A DNA stretch of 64,000 bases from the NCBI RefSeq assembly GCF_008831285.2, contig NC_045144.1, positions 5,416,575 through 5,480,574 on the forward strand. Direction: 5' to 3'. A model generated the notes under the pieces. That model made no database searches, was not told where the DNA came from, and worked only from the letters and a program-made list of their open reading frames with translations. The DNA is from Nymphaea colorata. Its lineage: Eukaryota > Streptophyta > Magnoliopsida > Nymphaeales > Nymphaeaceae. The position numbers and the translations under genes are program-made. Positions 37,359-52,300 of the stretch are shown here, one piece after another; the first letter of the stretch is position 1, and every line of letters starts with the position of its first letter.

Positions 37359-40300
37359 TTAGGTGCTTTTATTTGAAGGGCGGATTGCAGTTCCAAGCCA
37401 GTCCCCTGGTAGGTCATTCAGTTCTCCCCTCAAGGCTTTCACAGAATGAGTTGTACCAGCCTGTTACAGAGTCACAGTATGCCTGCCACACATTACCCAA
37501 CCAAAAAAATGACGAGCTGAAGGAAAAGTATCATACTCTCATGAGATTTTACTTTGACTATATAAACATCAATTCCGAGTTTTGCAATCATTGCAGCTTC
37601 TGATATCTTGGTTGTCATCCCACCAGTTGTGTCATGAGGTGCTACTGTGATTTCCACTGCATGATCAATTTCAAAAAGATGTCAGAAGGAAAGCTCAAAT
37701 GTGCAAAATTAACCGATAGGCCCCTTATTACAATATCATTCTTCAGGGAAAAGTGTGATTTGTTATGTAAGAAATCATAAATTTGAAAAAATGTCAATGC
37801 TTGTAGTAACATTAATTCAAAATAACAAATTACTGTATAGGTCAAGAAATAGTAGCCGCTGTTTTTAAAAGCTTGTTCACTTTAATTATTTAAATGCTGT
37901 GAAAGAAGGTCGGCAACAAGCTGGGTTGGGACACGTTTATGCTCACATTATCAAGTCTTGAGATAGAGCAACCTGGAGATTCACCTTATTTATTTATAAT
38001 CACATCTGAAACTAAGTCTCACAAGTACAGTGCGGCATTTTTTCAACAAAACATGGATGCATGTGCAGTTAACTCATACTAGCAATTCCCAGTCTCGTCA
38101 GTATCACAAAGAAAGAACAATAGCAATAAAGTCACAACTAATGAATTGAATTGCCATTCAAAGCCTTAACCTTTGTCCGACATAGCCTAGGATAACTAGC
38201 TTCTCTCATCTGCTATCATTAGTTTTGACGATTAAGTCTCATTTCCGAGTAACTATATCCTGGTCCCAAAACAGCCGAACTATAGTTCATAAACACACAC
38301 ACACACACACACAAATAGCGCTGCACTGAACTCGCACTTAAGCCACACCTATATCCGAGCCTTGTAGGTTTGGACCAATTTTTTGTCAGCTTGAGTAAAA
38401 AGGACGGCTTACAACTACATCCAGTCCTATCCCCTCCATAAGCTATCTGCAAACTAAATCAACTTTGGTAAACGTTAAGACAACCCAAACCAATGGTTCA
38501 CAAAAAACTGTGACCAATCTCCCCAGTTCGCACATACTGTATGCAGTTTAAATACACAATAACCATGCATCAATTGTTTTGAGAAAAAAAATTACTAATT
38601 TAAATGGCCTAGGCTAATCCAGTGAGCATGGCAATTAGCTGGGGTCCAAAACCCTAAGGCAAACCTGGCCTAAGATGGCCTCAGTGCCATAGTTTGGCAT
38701 AAAAAGCTTCTCTCTTGACAAATCATGCTCCCTGTATCACGCTCAAAGCCTAGAAAGTTGACATGACCAAGCCAAAACAATCCCAGCCTTTTTCTCTTTC
38801 TTTCAGAAGCTTTATGAAAAGAATCGACAGGTTGAAAAAGGAGTCAAAACAAAGGCCATCAGCCAATTTCTGTACCTTGGCAATCAATGTCCTGTAGTCT
38901 TGGATTAACCACACACCAGCTACCATCTTCATTAACAGCTGCTAAGGTGGAAAGATGAGTTTGCTAATAAATTATTCAATGGATGTTCAAGACAAACGTA
39001 AAAAAATGCTGAATCAGAAGCTTAGATGTAATTGAGACCAGAAGACACATGAAACATGACAGCAAATGCAGTTGCCTTTAGATTATCTGAATTAAGTCCC
39101 TACCTATCTCTCTTAAGAGTATGGCATTTGGATCTGTTGGAGGGCGGTCGTAGACTCCCATAACATCTGTCTTTGCTGATATAAGGGAAAACTGTTTTCA
39201 ACACCTCTAAAATACGGATATTGAAATTGATTATAGAACTCAAGTACAGCCCAATAGAGTCTGACTTAAGAAGTGAAGCATCCAGAATTTATAGCCAGCC
39301 ATCAATAGCATATCACCATTTGGATACAAGAAAAACAACATACTGAGGCCTCAACAGTTGAGCAAGATGACGTATTATTATGTCCCCACTTAATATGGTG
39401 CAACCCTGCAAAAGAAGAATTATCAGTATGCCAAATTTTGAATGTTCGGTCATGATTATCATCACATGCAGTGGAAAAGCAGGAAACTTAACTGGGTCAA
39501 TTTAGCAAAATAGAAACCACTGCCATAAATTGACAAATACAAGAAAAGAAGGATTAAGACTTCTTTTCTTCATACCCCATACATAAGTGTCAAAGTAGAA
39601 TTGCTTTTTTAGTGGCATCACAGTTTTCAACCTGTGCCCCTAGTCATATGGATAGATTTTCTGCAGTTAAGAAGAGGAGGAGCACTTACAATATCACCTA
39701 TCATTTAGGATAGGCATAGCTAACCTTGACCTCAGAAACCATGTCTCGGTTGGGGTGGTGCGACTCCACCATTGAGTTTATATATTTGATCAAACTAACC
39801 CTATTGCTATTCTTTGGTGTACTATGCTACAACCAAGAGATCTGCACATGTATGCAAGGTGCTGCTTTACAGCCTTGACAGCACTGGCCTTGACACCTAT
39901 GACAAGCCCTTTGAGTAAAGAACAAATGGATAAGGACATGACTTTTCTTTCCTGTTAGTTACAGATGAACTGAAAACAAGTGTGAATATTGTCTCTGATG
40001 TTTTTGATGGTGTCAGACACTCAAAACTTGCATGTGATGCCCCAGTCTCAAATTGATTTGAGTTTACAACTTGGGAGATGTCAAAACACCATACAGCTAG
40101 TTTTAACACTTCCAAAAGGGGCTACAAACCATGCAAAGGAAGCATAAAACTCAGCTACATATAGTCATCTAACTTCTTTAAGATTTTAGATACAAGAAGA
40201 CCGAATCATTCTCATGCTTGGGATGTCACTGTCCGCTGCTCTTGTAAATAAGAAGCACGTTCTCTTTGCTGGACACCACATTTATATATGAGCATGGCTC

Positions 40301-43300
40301 TGCAACCATCTATAACAACTTGGTTCAGAACTGAATCAAGTCATAATCTAAGAGATGCTGGCCTGTTCTACAACTAGCTTCAGTCATTCCCAGGAAAAGG
40401 GTTATGAGCCAGGACATAAGATAGAACAAGACCCACATATATGCTCTCTGAGTTCCTCCAAAACGTATAAGTGTGATTAATCATAGACCTCTCGTAAACT
40501 AATTCAAAATATTGCAACAGATTTTAGTATATCATTTCATAATGGCATTAAAATAAAGAAGCTGTCAATTATGTATAAACAATAAAAAACAGCGATAACA
40601 ATAAATGCAGAACTGAAAACACATACACAGAGAGAGGGGGAGAGGGAGACCAAATTGGTGTCCTTTCACATCAATGCAGCTTCAACTATAGAAAGATATA
40701 CATATTGCACTTTTTGACCACTTTGCAATTTGCCACAATGTGCTAAATGAAATATACAGGAGCATGTCTAGAAAGCAAAATTTCATTACAAGGAATTACC
40801 TGTGAACTGTCAAGCACTGCATCGCCATGCATAACCTAGGAAAACACACTCATCAATATTTCAAATTTTACCAATAGGTCACAATATAGTAAAATGATTA
40901 CATATAACTCCCATTAGTCTTTTGGAACTTTACAGTTAAAGAATAATCATGATCAACTGTTCTGTTCTCATGTCTTGACCACATGCACATGTTATGATTC
41001 AAGATATACATATAAATTTATATCTCATAATTATCAAATCACTCCTCAAAAGAGCCGAAAAAACAATAACTGAACAAAAAACTGCGGGCTAAGGCACAGA
41101 AAAATGTTATACACAGTTAAAAAGACTACTTGATCAAATGGGAGCAGATTGGTCCTTTAAATAGGCACAAGGGAGAGCTGTTACACGCATACACACAGAC
41201 ACACAAAACCATGATGGTCTTTTCAACACAGGATGGGAGGCAGGAGGAAGTGGCACATTGAGATGTTGGACAATTAAGTTGAATATAAATCAGATGAGTC
41301 AAGCTTCAAAGAGTTCGTTCAGCAGATATTCAGGCACAGGCATGAAGCAGATATGCATATTAACTTGTGCACATACAAACATGAAAATGGACACTCATGT
41401 GAGCTTGCACATACACGCATCCCAGGAAAAAGGGCAATGCAGTGGTCATCTGAAGTGATGCAGTGATTAGAGTCTTTGCTCTAATCCCCGCAGGAAGGAC
41501 ACCAAAAGAACACAAAACAAAAGGGAAAATGCAGGAAACACAAAAGAAGTCAACAGCAAATATCGTTTTTCTTAATCAGCAGTTAGCCCTAAAATAGAGT
41601 TAAGAGCCCTTCTTAAAGGGCCTAAAATCTAAATCCGAATGGATCTCGGAATTCAAAACAAAAAGATACAAACTCAAAAATCCAAGAAATGCTCTCTATC
41701 CTAAGATCCAGAATGGATCAAAAGTCCAGGACTCAGTCCAAAAAGCCAAACAGAGTCACAGGTAATTGCGAGCATAATCAGGAAGAACTAGAGATGCAAA
41801 CAAGAAATCAAGACCTCAATACCACCAAAATTAGTTATATGCCATGCTTCATATTCCCAGTCAAATTAAACTTACTGGGATAAGCCCTGAGTCAATAGCA
41901 TGAGTCACTGGAGAAATATCAGCGCATTGAATCTGGAAAAACAAACAACCTTTGAATTAGAAGGTTTCAAGTATAACAGAAGTATCTTATTCAAGTATGA
42001 AATGATATCATTGAGAAAATAAATGAGATGAAGCAAAATTGCACCAAATGACAAATCAATTTGAAACACCAAGTTAGCTTGCTAGAGACAATCCTGGAAA
42101 CAGATGTGACAGGAAGTTGTGGCCTTTGGAAGTGTTGCTGACTTAACACAATTAGGTATACAAGTATGGGCAAAGAACCACTTCAAGCAGAAGTTTCCCA
42201 TATTCAAATTGATTATCTTTCACTTCCTCAGAGAAACCCAATCATGTGGTAAAGAACACTAGTTCACAATCCTCCAAATAAACCAACATGGTGGACAAAT
42301 AGGAAAGAACATAACATGTCGGTGCAGTTCATATAATTCCTCTCCTTTCATTCTATCACTATTACCAACACACTATTCTGCAAATAACTTCCAGTGGACT
42401 TTACGTTCTTGTGACCAAATTGCTTAAGTTTCCAACTTCTACCTACCAAGTGAGGTGATGTGTTACGATCCATATAGGGATCGTGGGAGCAGTAGTAGTT
42501 TATTTCTACTAGGTCTTGTTATTTGATGTTTTCAGTATGGATCTTGTAGAAACACGCAACGGAAAGGAGAACGGAGAAGAAACACACGATATACGTGGAA
42601 AACCTCAAGAAGAGGTGAAAAACCACGGAGAAGCTCTAACCTAGGGGCAACACCGCAACCTTAGGAGAGAGAATATTATTTTCACTTAATCACCAATTAT
42701 ACAATAAGTGGGATTATATAAGAGGGAGACCCGCCTAGGGTACTGAGCCACTCTCGGTACCCGCGCCCATGGGACCGGGTCCATATCTAGACCTGGTTCC
42801 CTATACAAGATATTCTAACACTCCCCCTCAAGCTTGGCATACATGTCAAACATGCCAAGCTTGCTCACATTTTTCTCGAATTGAGATGTACATAAGGCTT
42901 TGGTTAAAACATCTGCAATTTGATCTTCAGACTTCATATACGGCAGGATCAACTCCTTTGAATCTATGCGTTCCCGTATGAAGTGGCGATCAATCTCCAC
43001 ATGTTTAGTTCTGTCATGCAGGACGGGATTATTTGCAAGGTTAATCGCAGACTTGTTGTCACAGTACATCTTCATCTTCTCTTTCGTTTCAACACCAATA
43101 TTTGCTAGAAGAATCTTTAACCATAACATTTCTGTAACTCCCATAGCAACAGCCCTATATTCAGCCTCAGCACTGGATCTAGAGCAAACTTCCTGCCTTT
43201 TACTTCTCCATACAACCAGGTTACCCCCCAGAAAGATGCAGTACCCTGTGGTAGACCTCCTAGTATCAGTGCACCCTGCCCAATCTGCGTCAGAGTATCC

Positions 43301-46300
43301 TTCAATATTAAGTTGGTCTTGCTGAGTATATAGTAATCCTTTCCCTGGGTCATTTTTTAGGTATCCCAACACTCTTTATGCACTCTTCCAGTGACAGTCA
43401 GTTGGAGCATGCATAAACTAACTCAACACATTCACAGCATAAGTAATATCAGGGCGAGTAAGAGTAAGATAGATGAGCTTACCTCTGATACCGCCCTTTT
43501 CCTTCCTCATCCAGGATGTTGCTAATTTTGATGCTTATCTTTGTACCAGATTCCATTGGAGTTAGAAAGGACCTACATCCAAGTTTACCTGTCTCCTTTA
43601 AAAGATCCAGAGTGTATTTCTTTTGACTCATAACAAGCCCTGTCTCTGACCGAGCAATCTCTATCCCCAGAAAGTACCTCAGTTTATCCAGATCTTTAAG
43701 ATCAAATTCGGCAGCTAACCTCTCCTTCATCTTCCTTTTCTCTTCTTCATCGTCACCTGTGACTATCATATCATCAACATACACAAGAAGAAGACTCACC
43801 AGGCCATTTCTTTGCTTAATGAATAGGGTGTGATCACCATTTCCTTGTCTGTATCCATTAGTCTTCATCACTATTCTCAGTCTTTCAAACCATGCTCTAG
43901 GAGACTGCTTTAATCCATACAAGGCTTTCTTGAGATGACAACATTTTCCGCTTTGAGCATATCCAGGAGGCATGCTCTGTAAATCAGGCCCAAGTTAGGC
44001 AAATACTTCAAGAATATCACTCTTGAATCTCTCACTAACTCAACAAGGCAATACACAAGAATCCTCTAACAAGAGGATAAGGAAAATATATTGATCTTCA
44101 GCCAAACAAGGCAAAATACTACAAGATGTGGCTTAACAAGCCATGACTTAAAAGGGGACAACAGTCCCTTATTTATAATACAAGGGAAGAAGAGAGGAGG
44201 AGGGGAAATGGCTGTTGGGCCATTTCCAACGGCTAGAATTCTAGCCGTTGGAGAGAGGCCCAACAGCTAGTTCCCTTCTTAAATAATAATAAAGGTGTAA
44301 AAAGAAATTGAAAAATACATAAAAGAAAAAGGAAAATTACAAGTATGACCTAGGTACCCTAAAATATACACATATTTATATATGTAAGACATATATTAGC
44401 ACACTAATATATGTAATGTACATGCACATAGATATATATATATATATATATATATAGGAATACATACATTCTAACATCCCCCCTCAAACTTACGGTGTGA
44501 TAACCGAAAGTTTGCCAAGGAGAAATTGAAACCTGGCAGCAGCAAGAGCCTTGGTAAAGAAATCTCCTAGTTGATATTCAGAGGGAACATAGGAGAGATC
44601 TATGTTTTTTTGAAGAAACTCTTCACGAATATAATGACAGTCCATCTCTATATGCTTTGTTCTTTCATGAAATGTGTGATTGCTAGCAATATAGATTGCA
44701 CTTTTGTTGTCGCAACAAAGCTTGACAGGATTCATGATATGAATTCCCATGTCCTTCAATAAGCTTTTAAGCCACACTATCTCCATTGTTGTAGTTGCCA
44801 TCGCATGATACTCAGCTTCTGTTGATGATAGTGACACCTTATTTTGTTTCTTGCATCGCCAGGAAATCAAGGAATCACCTAAAAACACACAAAAACCAGT
44901 GGTGGAGTGCCTATTGTTGGGATCTCCACCCCAATCAGCATCTGTATAAGCAACTAATTCTAATATAGAAGAGGAAGACAAAAATAGTCCTTTGTTGATA
45001 GTGTTTTTCACATAACGGACAATCCGCATTGCCGCTCCCATGTGCACTGAGGTGGGTCTTTGTTGAAATTGGCTTATCACATGCACGGCATGAGCAATGT
45101 CAGGTCTGGTGATGGAGAGATAAGAGAGAGCGCCAACTATTTGCCGAAAAGGAGTGGGATTCTCCAATATCTCTCCATCATCAATTTTCATTTTTACTCC
45201 CAGTGCCTCTGGAATATCAACAACTTTGTCATCTGAGATATTTGTTCTGTCAACTAATTCACTGGCAAACTTCATTTGAGAAAGAAGATAACCCTGTTTG
45301 CTATAAGCAACTTCAATTCCAAGAAAATAAGTTAGTCTTCCCAAATCAGTCATCCGAAAGCATTTGTTAAGAAAATGTTTAACCTCTATAATCCCTTTAT
45401 CATCACTCCTAGTAATAACCATATCATCAACATACAATAATAAAACAATTACACCTACGGAGGTGGTTTTTACAAACATGGCAGTGTCAGAGTAGCAAGA
45501 TTGAAAACTTTGATTAAACATGACACTACTAAACTTATCAAACCAGGCCTTGAGAGCTTGTTTTAAACCATAAAGGGCTTTCTTAAGACGTAAAACTTTG
45601 TTTTGAGGTAGATCAAAACCAGGGGAAGCACTCATGAAAACTTCTTCCTGCAGTTGACCATTTAAGAAAGCATTTTTAACATCCATTTGAAAAATAGTCT
45701 AATGTTTAACAGAAGCAATGGCAATAAGAGTTCTAACAGAAGTAATGCGAGCAACAGGAGCAAAGGTTTCTTCATAATCAATCTCATATTCTTGAGCATA
45801 TCCCTTGGCAATAAGTCTGGCCATGTATCTTTCTAAGGTTCCATCACTTCTAGTTTTGATTTTGTAAATCCATCTACAACCAATAGTCTTTTTCCCTGTT
45901 GGTAGAGGCACAATATCCCAAGTCTTGTTGCTTTCAAGAGCTTTAAGTTCAAGATTCATGGCTTCAATCCAATTGGGATCTTCCTTAGCTTCAAGGTAAG
46001 AAGATGGCTCATAAAAAGAATGATGTGCCATAAGACAAGCTCGAAATTCTGGGAAAAAAGACTCATAAGAGATAAATCTTTGAGGAGGTCTAGTGTGCCT
46101 TTGGGATCTCCTAGGGAGAGATTGATTAGTTTCTTGATTTTGGGTATCTCTTCTTCTATAAACTAAGATCTCTTTTGGAGGAATCAAATGAGTAGAATTG
46201 TCATTGTTGACTTCTTCAATTGGCACTTCTACAACTTTATCGGGTTCATCATCATCAATATCATTAGTCCAAAGAAAAGTATAATCTTCTAGTTTCTTGG

Positions 46301-49300
46301 GTTCATCTTTGAAACCATCTTCATTTTCTAGAAAGATCACATTTTTTGAAACATAAACTTTATCTTTTTCAATATCATGACATCCATAACCCTTTTGAGT
46401 TTCGGAATACCCAATAAAAACACAAGAAATGGCTTTGGAAGAAAGCTTATCATCTTTGTCACTTAACACAAAACATTTGCAACCAAAGACTTTAAGTCTA
46501 TTGTAATTAGGTTTAACATGGTGAAGTTTCTCAAAAGGAGAAACATGTTTCAAAAGTTTGGTAGGCATTCTATTAATTAAATAGGTTGAAGTCAAAACAG
46601 CCTCAGCCCAAAAGTTTTTGGGAACGTTTTTAGATAAAAGAAGGGCTCTAGTAGTTTCAATAATGTGCCTATGTTTACGCTCGGCCACTCCATTTTGTTG
46701 TGGAGTGTTAGGACAAGATCTTTGATGAACAATGTCTTTTTCTTTTAGAAATTGTTGAAATTCATTTGACATAAATTCTCCTCCCGAATCACTTCTAAAG
46801 ACTTTGATATTTGAGCCAAATTGGGTATAGATCATGTTGTAAAAATTTTTAAAGTTTATGAAAACCTCCGATTTATGTTTGAGAAAGTAAACCCAAGTAT
46901 GTCTAGAATAATCATCAATAAAAATCACATAGTACAATAATCCTCCTTTCGACATAATAGGAGCGGGTCCCCACACATCCGAATGCACTAAATCAAAAGA
47001 TTTTTGGGCAATAAAGTTTCTATTATCAAAAGGTAAGGCTTTCATTTTAGCCTTGATACAATCATTACAACAAAAGTTCTTTTGACAAAAATTCTCCATG
47101 AAGGGAAGATGAGACATTTTTTCTATATTGGAATGTCCAAGTCTTTGATGCCAAGTTTGAATGTCACATTCTTTGGAGATATTGCAAGATGGTCTTGAAA
47201 GATCCAAAAAGTCTATGTAGTAGAGATCTTTTGTTCTAAAACCTTCCTCAATCATCTTCTTGGATACTCGGTCCTGTATCAAACATTTGGATTGTGAGAA
47301 GATTATATCAAAACCAAGGTCGGCTATTTGAAAAACGGACAATAAATTTAAGCTTAATTTAGGAGTGTGTCTTACTTGAGGTACTTTTAAAGTTTTGGAT
47401 CCAAAATCTAGGTCAAGATTTCCAATAAAATCAATTTCAAGAGAAGTACCATCCGCCGTTTTCACAAAGGAATAAGAATCATTTTTAGTGCATTCGGTGA
47501 GAAGGGATCCACAAGGCGTCATATGAAAAGATGCACCCGAATCAATAATCCAAGAATACTTACTTGAAGAAGTAGATGCCACGGTAGCTCCCAAAGTGGA
47601 AGGTGTGCCTCCTCCCTTTAGAAACGGTTGAAGAGCACTTATGAGTTGATCAAGTTTGAATGAGCTTGCTTCTTTTCTTTCTTCTTGGATTGGAGCCGCA
47701 ACATTGCTTCTTTTGTCAAAAGTTCTAAGTTTTGGACATCTTGGCTTGGTATGTCCTTCTTCTTGACAATGATAGCAAATAACTTTTCTTCTTGCTCCTT
47801 CATTTGTACGATTGAAGTGAGGAGGTCTATAAGGTCTCAAATGGGCCCCCGGCCTAGATGTGGCAAGCACATTGTTGACTTTCTCTTTATCAAGACAAAG
47901 ACGATTTTCCTCCATTTGAAGCTCCGCAATAGCCTCATTCATATATGGTGTTTTAGAACGATGAAGTAAAGCGGTTTTGACACCATCAAATTCCGGTCTA
48001 AGACCTATGATAAACTTGTAAAACTTCTCACGTTGTATTTGCTTTTCTCTAAGAATAAGATCTTGTGTCCAATGTGGTTCAAAAATACTCAATTCATCAT
48101 ACAATTGATCCATTTCAGCCACATAATCTTTAATGGATCTATCTCCTTGTTGAAGATTGTGAATTTTGAGTTGAACATGATGCATATAAGCAACATCTCT
48201 CATGGTATGAGTTTTCTTTAGATATTCCCAAGCTTCTAGGGCAGAATTTAATTTAGAGATTTGCCCGCTAGTAGCATTGTCAACACAAGTCAAGATCCAA
48301 GTAATAATTTTGTGATGACCAACACTCCATTCTTCCCATTTCTTGTTGTATTCAGCCATTACCTTCTCTTTTTCGGTTGCATCTAATTCCATAGCCCTTC
48401 CATCAACAACTTTCGTAAGGACTAGTTGTGGTACAAGTTTTGTCCCATCAACTAGTCCCCAAAGGCTTTTACTACGAATAAAGTGTTCCATAGTTCTAGC
48501 CCATTGTATGTAATTTGTTGACGAGAGCTTGGGAAAAGGAAGAGAAGAGACTTTGTCATCCATGGGCACAATCAACAAGGTAGATCCACTTACAAGTTAT
48601 GAAGAAGATGGCAGCCACGTGAAAAGAAGTCCACGGCAAGGATAAAAACTCAACAATAATAGAAACCAGTCACCCTTCCAACAGCCACGAGCTCACCACC
48701 AAGGGAGCTAAATTTCGTCAAGAAATCACCAAAAAGAAGCCAGCAAAAACACTCTTCTTCTTGTGTAAAACTGCAGCAAGCAATATCTCGAACACTTGGA
48801 GTGCTTCACAACTCCAACGTAAGAATAAAAACTGAACCTTCAATCTTGAATGGTAGCAAGACAAAGAGCCAAAGACGAGGCTCTGATATCATGTAAATCA
48901 GGCCCAAGTTAGGCAAATACTTCAAGAATATCACTTTTGAATCTCTCACTAACTCAACAAGGAAATACACAAGAATCCTCTAACAAGAGGATAAGGAAAA
49001 CATATTGATCTTCAGCCAAACAAGGCAAAATACTACAAGATGTGGCTTAACAAGCCATGACCTAAAAGGGGACAACAGTCCCTTATTTATAATACAAGGA
49101 AAGAAGAGAGGAGGAGGGGAAATGGCTGTTGGGCCATTTCGAACGGCTAGAATTCTAGCCGTTGGAGAGAGGCCCAACAGCTAGTTCCCCTCTTAAATAA
49201 TAATAAAGGTGTAAAAAGAAATAGAAAAATACATAAAATAAAAAGGAAAATTACAAGTATGACCTAGGTACCCTAAAATATACACATATCTATATATGTA

Positions 49301-52300
49301 AGACATATATTAGCACACTAATATATGTAATGTACATGCACATAGATATATATATATATATATATAGGAAAACATACATTCTAACATGCTCATGTAGACC
49401 TCTTCTTCTAGATGGCCGTTCAAAAATGCATTCTTGACATCAAGCTGATCCATGCTCCACTTCTTTTGCACGGCAAGTGCTAAGATGACCCTCACAGTTT
49501 TCAGTTTGGCGACAGGGCCAAAGGTTTCAAGATAATCAATACCATATTTTTGGCTGAACCCCTTTGCAACAAGACGAGCCTTAGACCTTTCCACAGTACC
49601 ATCCGGTTTGTACTTCACATTGAACACCCACTTGGAACCAACTAAATGAGTCCCTTTGAGAATATCAACTACGTCCCAAGTGTCATTCTTCGCCAAGGCA
49701 TCCGTCTCCTATGTCATGGCCTGTAGCCATTTAGGATCCTCTCTAGCATCTTCCGCACACCTGGAAATCACAGACTTAGACAGGGATGTAATAAAGCATT
49801 TATAATCCTTACTAAGTTTCGCATAAGAAACAAATCTCTGAATAGGATGAGAAGTACATGACCTGGTGCCCTTACGCAAGGCTATAGGAAGCTCTTCATT
49901 GATTGGACTTGGTTCATCCGGGAAACTTACAGGATCGGGATTGGTTACATCAATATTCTCAACCATATCTGTCTTCTTCTTGGTGTACACCTGGCCAAAC
50001 AAGTGATCACGGGCTGTGGACTGATTATCAACAAGGTCCCCGTCCATGTGACTGCCTCTATCATCGCTGACAGTGTTATCGCTGACTGTGTCTGCCACAC
50101 TGTGACTAGCCTTGTAATCCAAGAAATCCATAAACTGAATCAACTGATTTGAGGAATACTCTTCACTACTGTTCCCTAGACACTCCCCCTGAAGAGGATT
50201 CACAGAAGTATGCCTCATGTTCATGAAAAGTAACATCCCGGGAGACATAGACTTTAGAAGTAGTAGGATCAACACATTTATATCCCTTCTGAGTAGAGGA
50301 ATACCCCAGGAAGACCGCCTTGATAGACCGAGGGTCAAGTTTCTTGAGGGTGGGACTATGGTCATGAACAAAACAGACACACCCGAACACCCGAGGAGTA
50401 AGAGGCCAGGGATTCTGAGTAGGCCAAAGCATAGAATACGGGGAATGACCCTGCAACACACGGGTAGGCATACGGTTAATAAGGTGGGCAATAGTGAGAA
50501 GTGCATCACCCCAGTAGCGCTTAGGAACCTGTCGATGGAACATAAGAGCCCGGGTGACATCCAATAAATGACGATTCTTCCATTCAGCCACGCCATTTTG
50601 GGGAGGTGTGTAACTACAAGACTTTTCATGAACAATACCCTTGCTCTTCAAGAAATCATCCAAGGATTGGGAGACATACTCTCTAGCATTATCAGTGCAG
50701 AAAGCCTGAACAGAGGTCTGAAACTGAGTCTCAACAAAAGCCACAAAATTTTTGACAATAATAACAGGAACTTCACTACGTTCTTTCAACAGGTACACGA
50801 ACGTACAACGGGAGTAATCATCAATAAGAGTCATAAAGTAATAAAAACCACGACAAGTGGGTACTCCCGAAGGACCCCAAACATCAGAGTGAACCAAAGC
50901 AAATGGACGAGTGGTTTTATTGAAAGAAATAGGGTACGAAGCCCTAACATGTTTAGCCAACTGACACACTTCACAGGTGAAGGAGTCCATAGAAACAGAA
51001 TGGAAAAGCCTAGGAAACAACTTCTTAATCAATGGAAATGGAAGATGACCAAGCCGCTCATGTCATCGCATAATGGTAGATCTGTCCTCCATGCCAGACA
51101 ACTGTCCACTAGTGGCTGAAATAAGAGCAGACGCAACCTGCACGGGCAGTCTGTAGAGTCCATCAATAGCCGAACCAATCCCAATCTTCTGCCCCATCAC
51201 CAAGTCCTGCAGGAAACAACGATCAGCAGAAAATATTAGATTGCAATTGAGTTCTTTGGTAATACTGCTGACAGATAACAAATTCACAGGAATATTGGGA
51301 ACATGAAGAGCATTATGAAGACAGTATTTATTCAACAATGACAAACTCTCTTTTCCAGCCACAGAGATAGAAGAACCATCAGCCATAGACACACGTTGCT
51401 GCCCAAAAGACAATTTGTACTCTTGAAACATCTTAGGGTCCCCTGTCATATGATGCGTAGCTCCACTGTCAACAATCCAATCACCATGTGAGGAATTACC
51501 TGGATCACTAGTGGCAACAAGAGCTTGGGCTAACTTAGCCCCCTCAGACGTAGAAGCGTCCTCCTGAGTAGTAGACAGTCGGCTAATATACGCTTGCAAT
51601 TCTTTAAGTTGATCGAAGGAAAGCTTTGATCTGGCAACATTTGAAGAGCTATTCTGACTAGACTCAGGCATAGAAGGACTCCGCCGACTAGGAGGAGGAC
51701 GACCCCGGACAAGTCGCCTCTCAGGGTGAAGATCCCAACAAAAATCAACAGAATGTCCCAATTTGTTGCAATGGCTACACTGTCGAGCAGGGCGTTGTTC
51801 AGTCCCTGAAGCCCGACTAACAAAGGCTGAAGGAGAACTCCCCTGACTGGAGTCACTATGCATCACCTGGCGTCGTTGTTCCTCAGATTCCACTCGAGCA
51901 TACACCTCTTCAATCCCAGGAATCTCATCACAGTTGAGAATTTGACTCCGAATGGATTCAAACTCATCACGCAGACCTCCAAGGAAAAGAAAAGTACGAT
52001 CCATCCATTCTTTGTCCCAGTACAAGGCATGATCAGAACCACAGTGCCAGTCATCATTCATATGATAGTCGAGTTCCTCCCATTTAGTCTTCAGGGCCGC
52101 AAAATAAGATGCCACAAACAAATCACCCTGTTTAAGAGAGTAGATGTTGCGTTTAATCTGATACGTACGCAAAACTCTCTTCTTACGGCCATACATCCTT
52201 GCGAGAACCGTCCACATATCATAAGAAGTCGACTTCCGCAGAATAAGTGGCTGAATATCAGCAGAAACAGAGCTGATGATCCACACCTTAACTTGACTGT

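Larger units (their letters stand above)
43978..49386 (-). mobile_element. Ty1/copia retrotransposon B, inserted in copia A
   Basis: The element is 5,409 bp, with LTRs 43978-44476 and 48892-49386 that start TGTAAATCAGGCCCAAGTTA and end CATTCTAACA. It is flanked by the 5-bp duplication TGCTC (43973-43977 and 49387-49391) lying in the RT coding region of copia A. A primer-binding site TGATATCAGAGCC (one base off the Met-tRNA consensus) adjoins the right LTR (48879-48891, minus strand), and a purine tract TTGAGGGGGGA adjoins the left LTR. The LTRs differ by about 11 substitutions over 495 bp plus a (TA)n length change. The coding region is open except for one stop. Confidence 0.96.

Noticed and set aside
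38287-38313. (CA)n run considered as part of a regulatory element
   Set aside because: An ordinary dinucleotide microsatellite in an IPK intron.
44066-44263. 65-codon frame repeated at 48980-49177
   Set aside because: It is the same non-coding LTR sequence of copia B seen twice.
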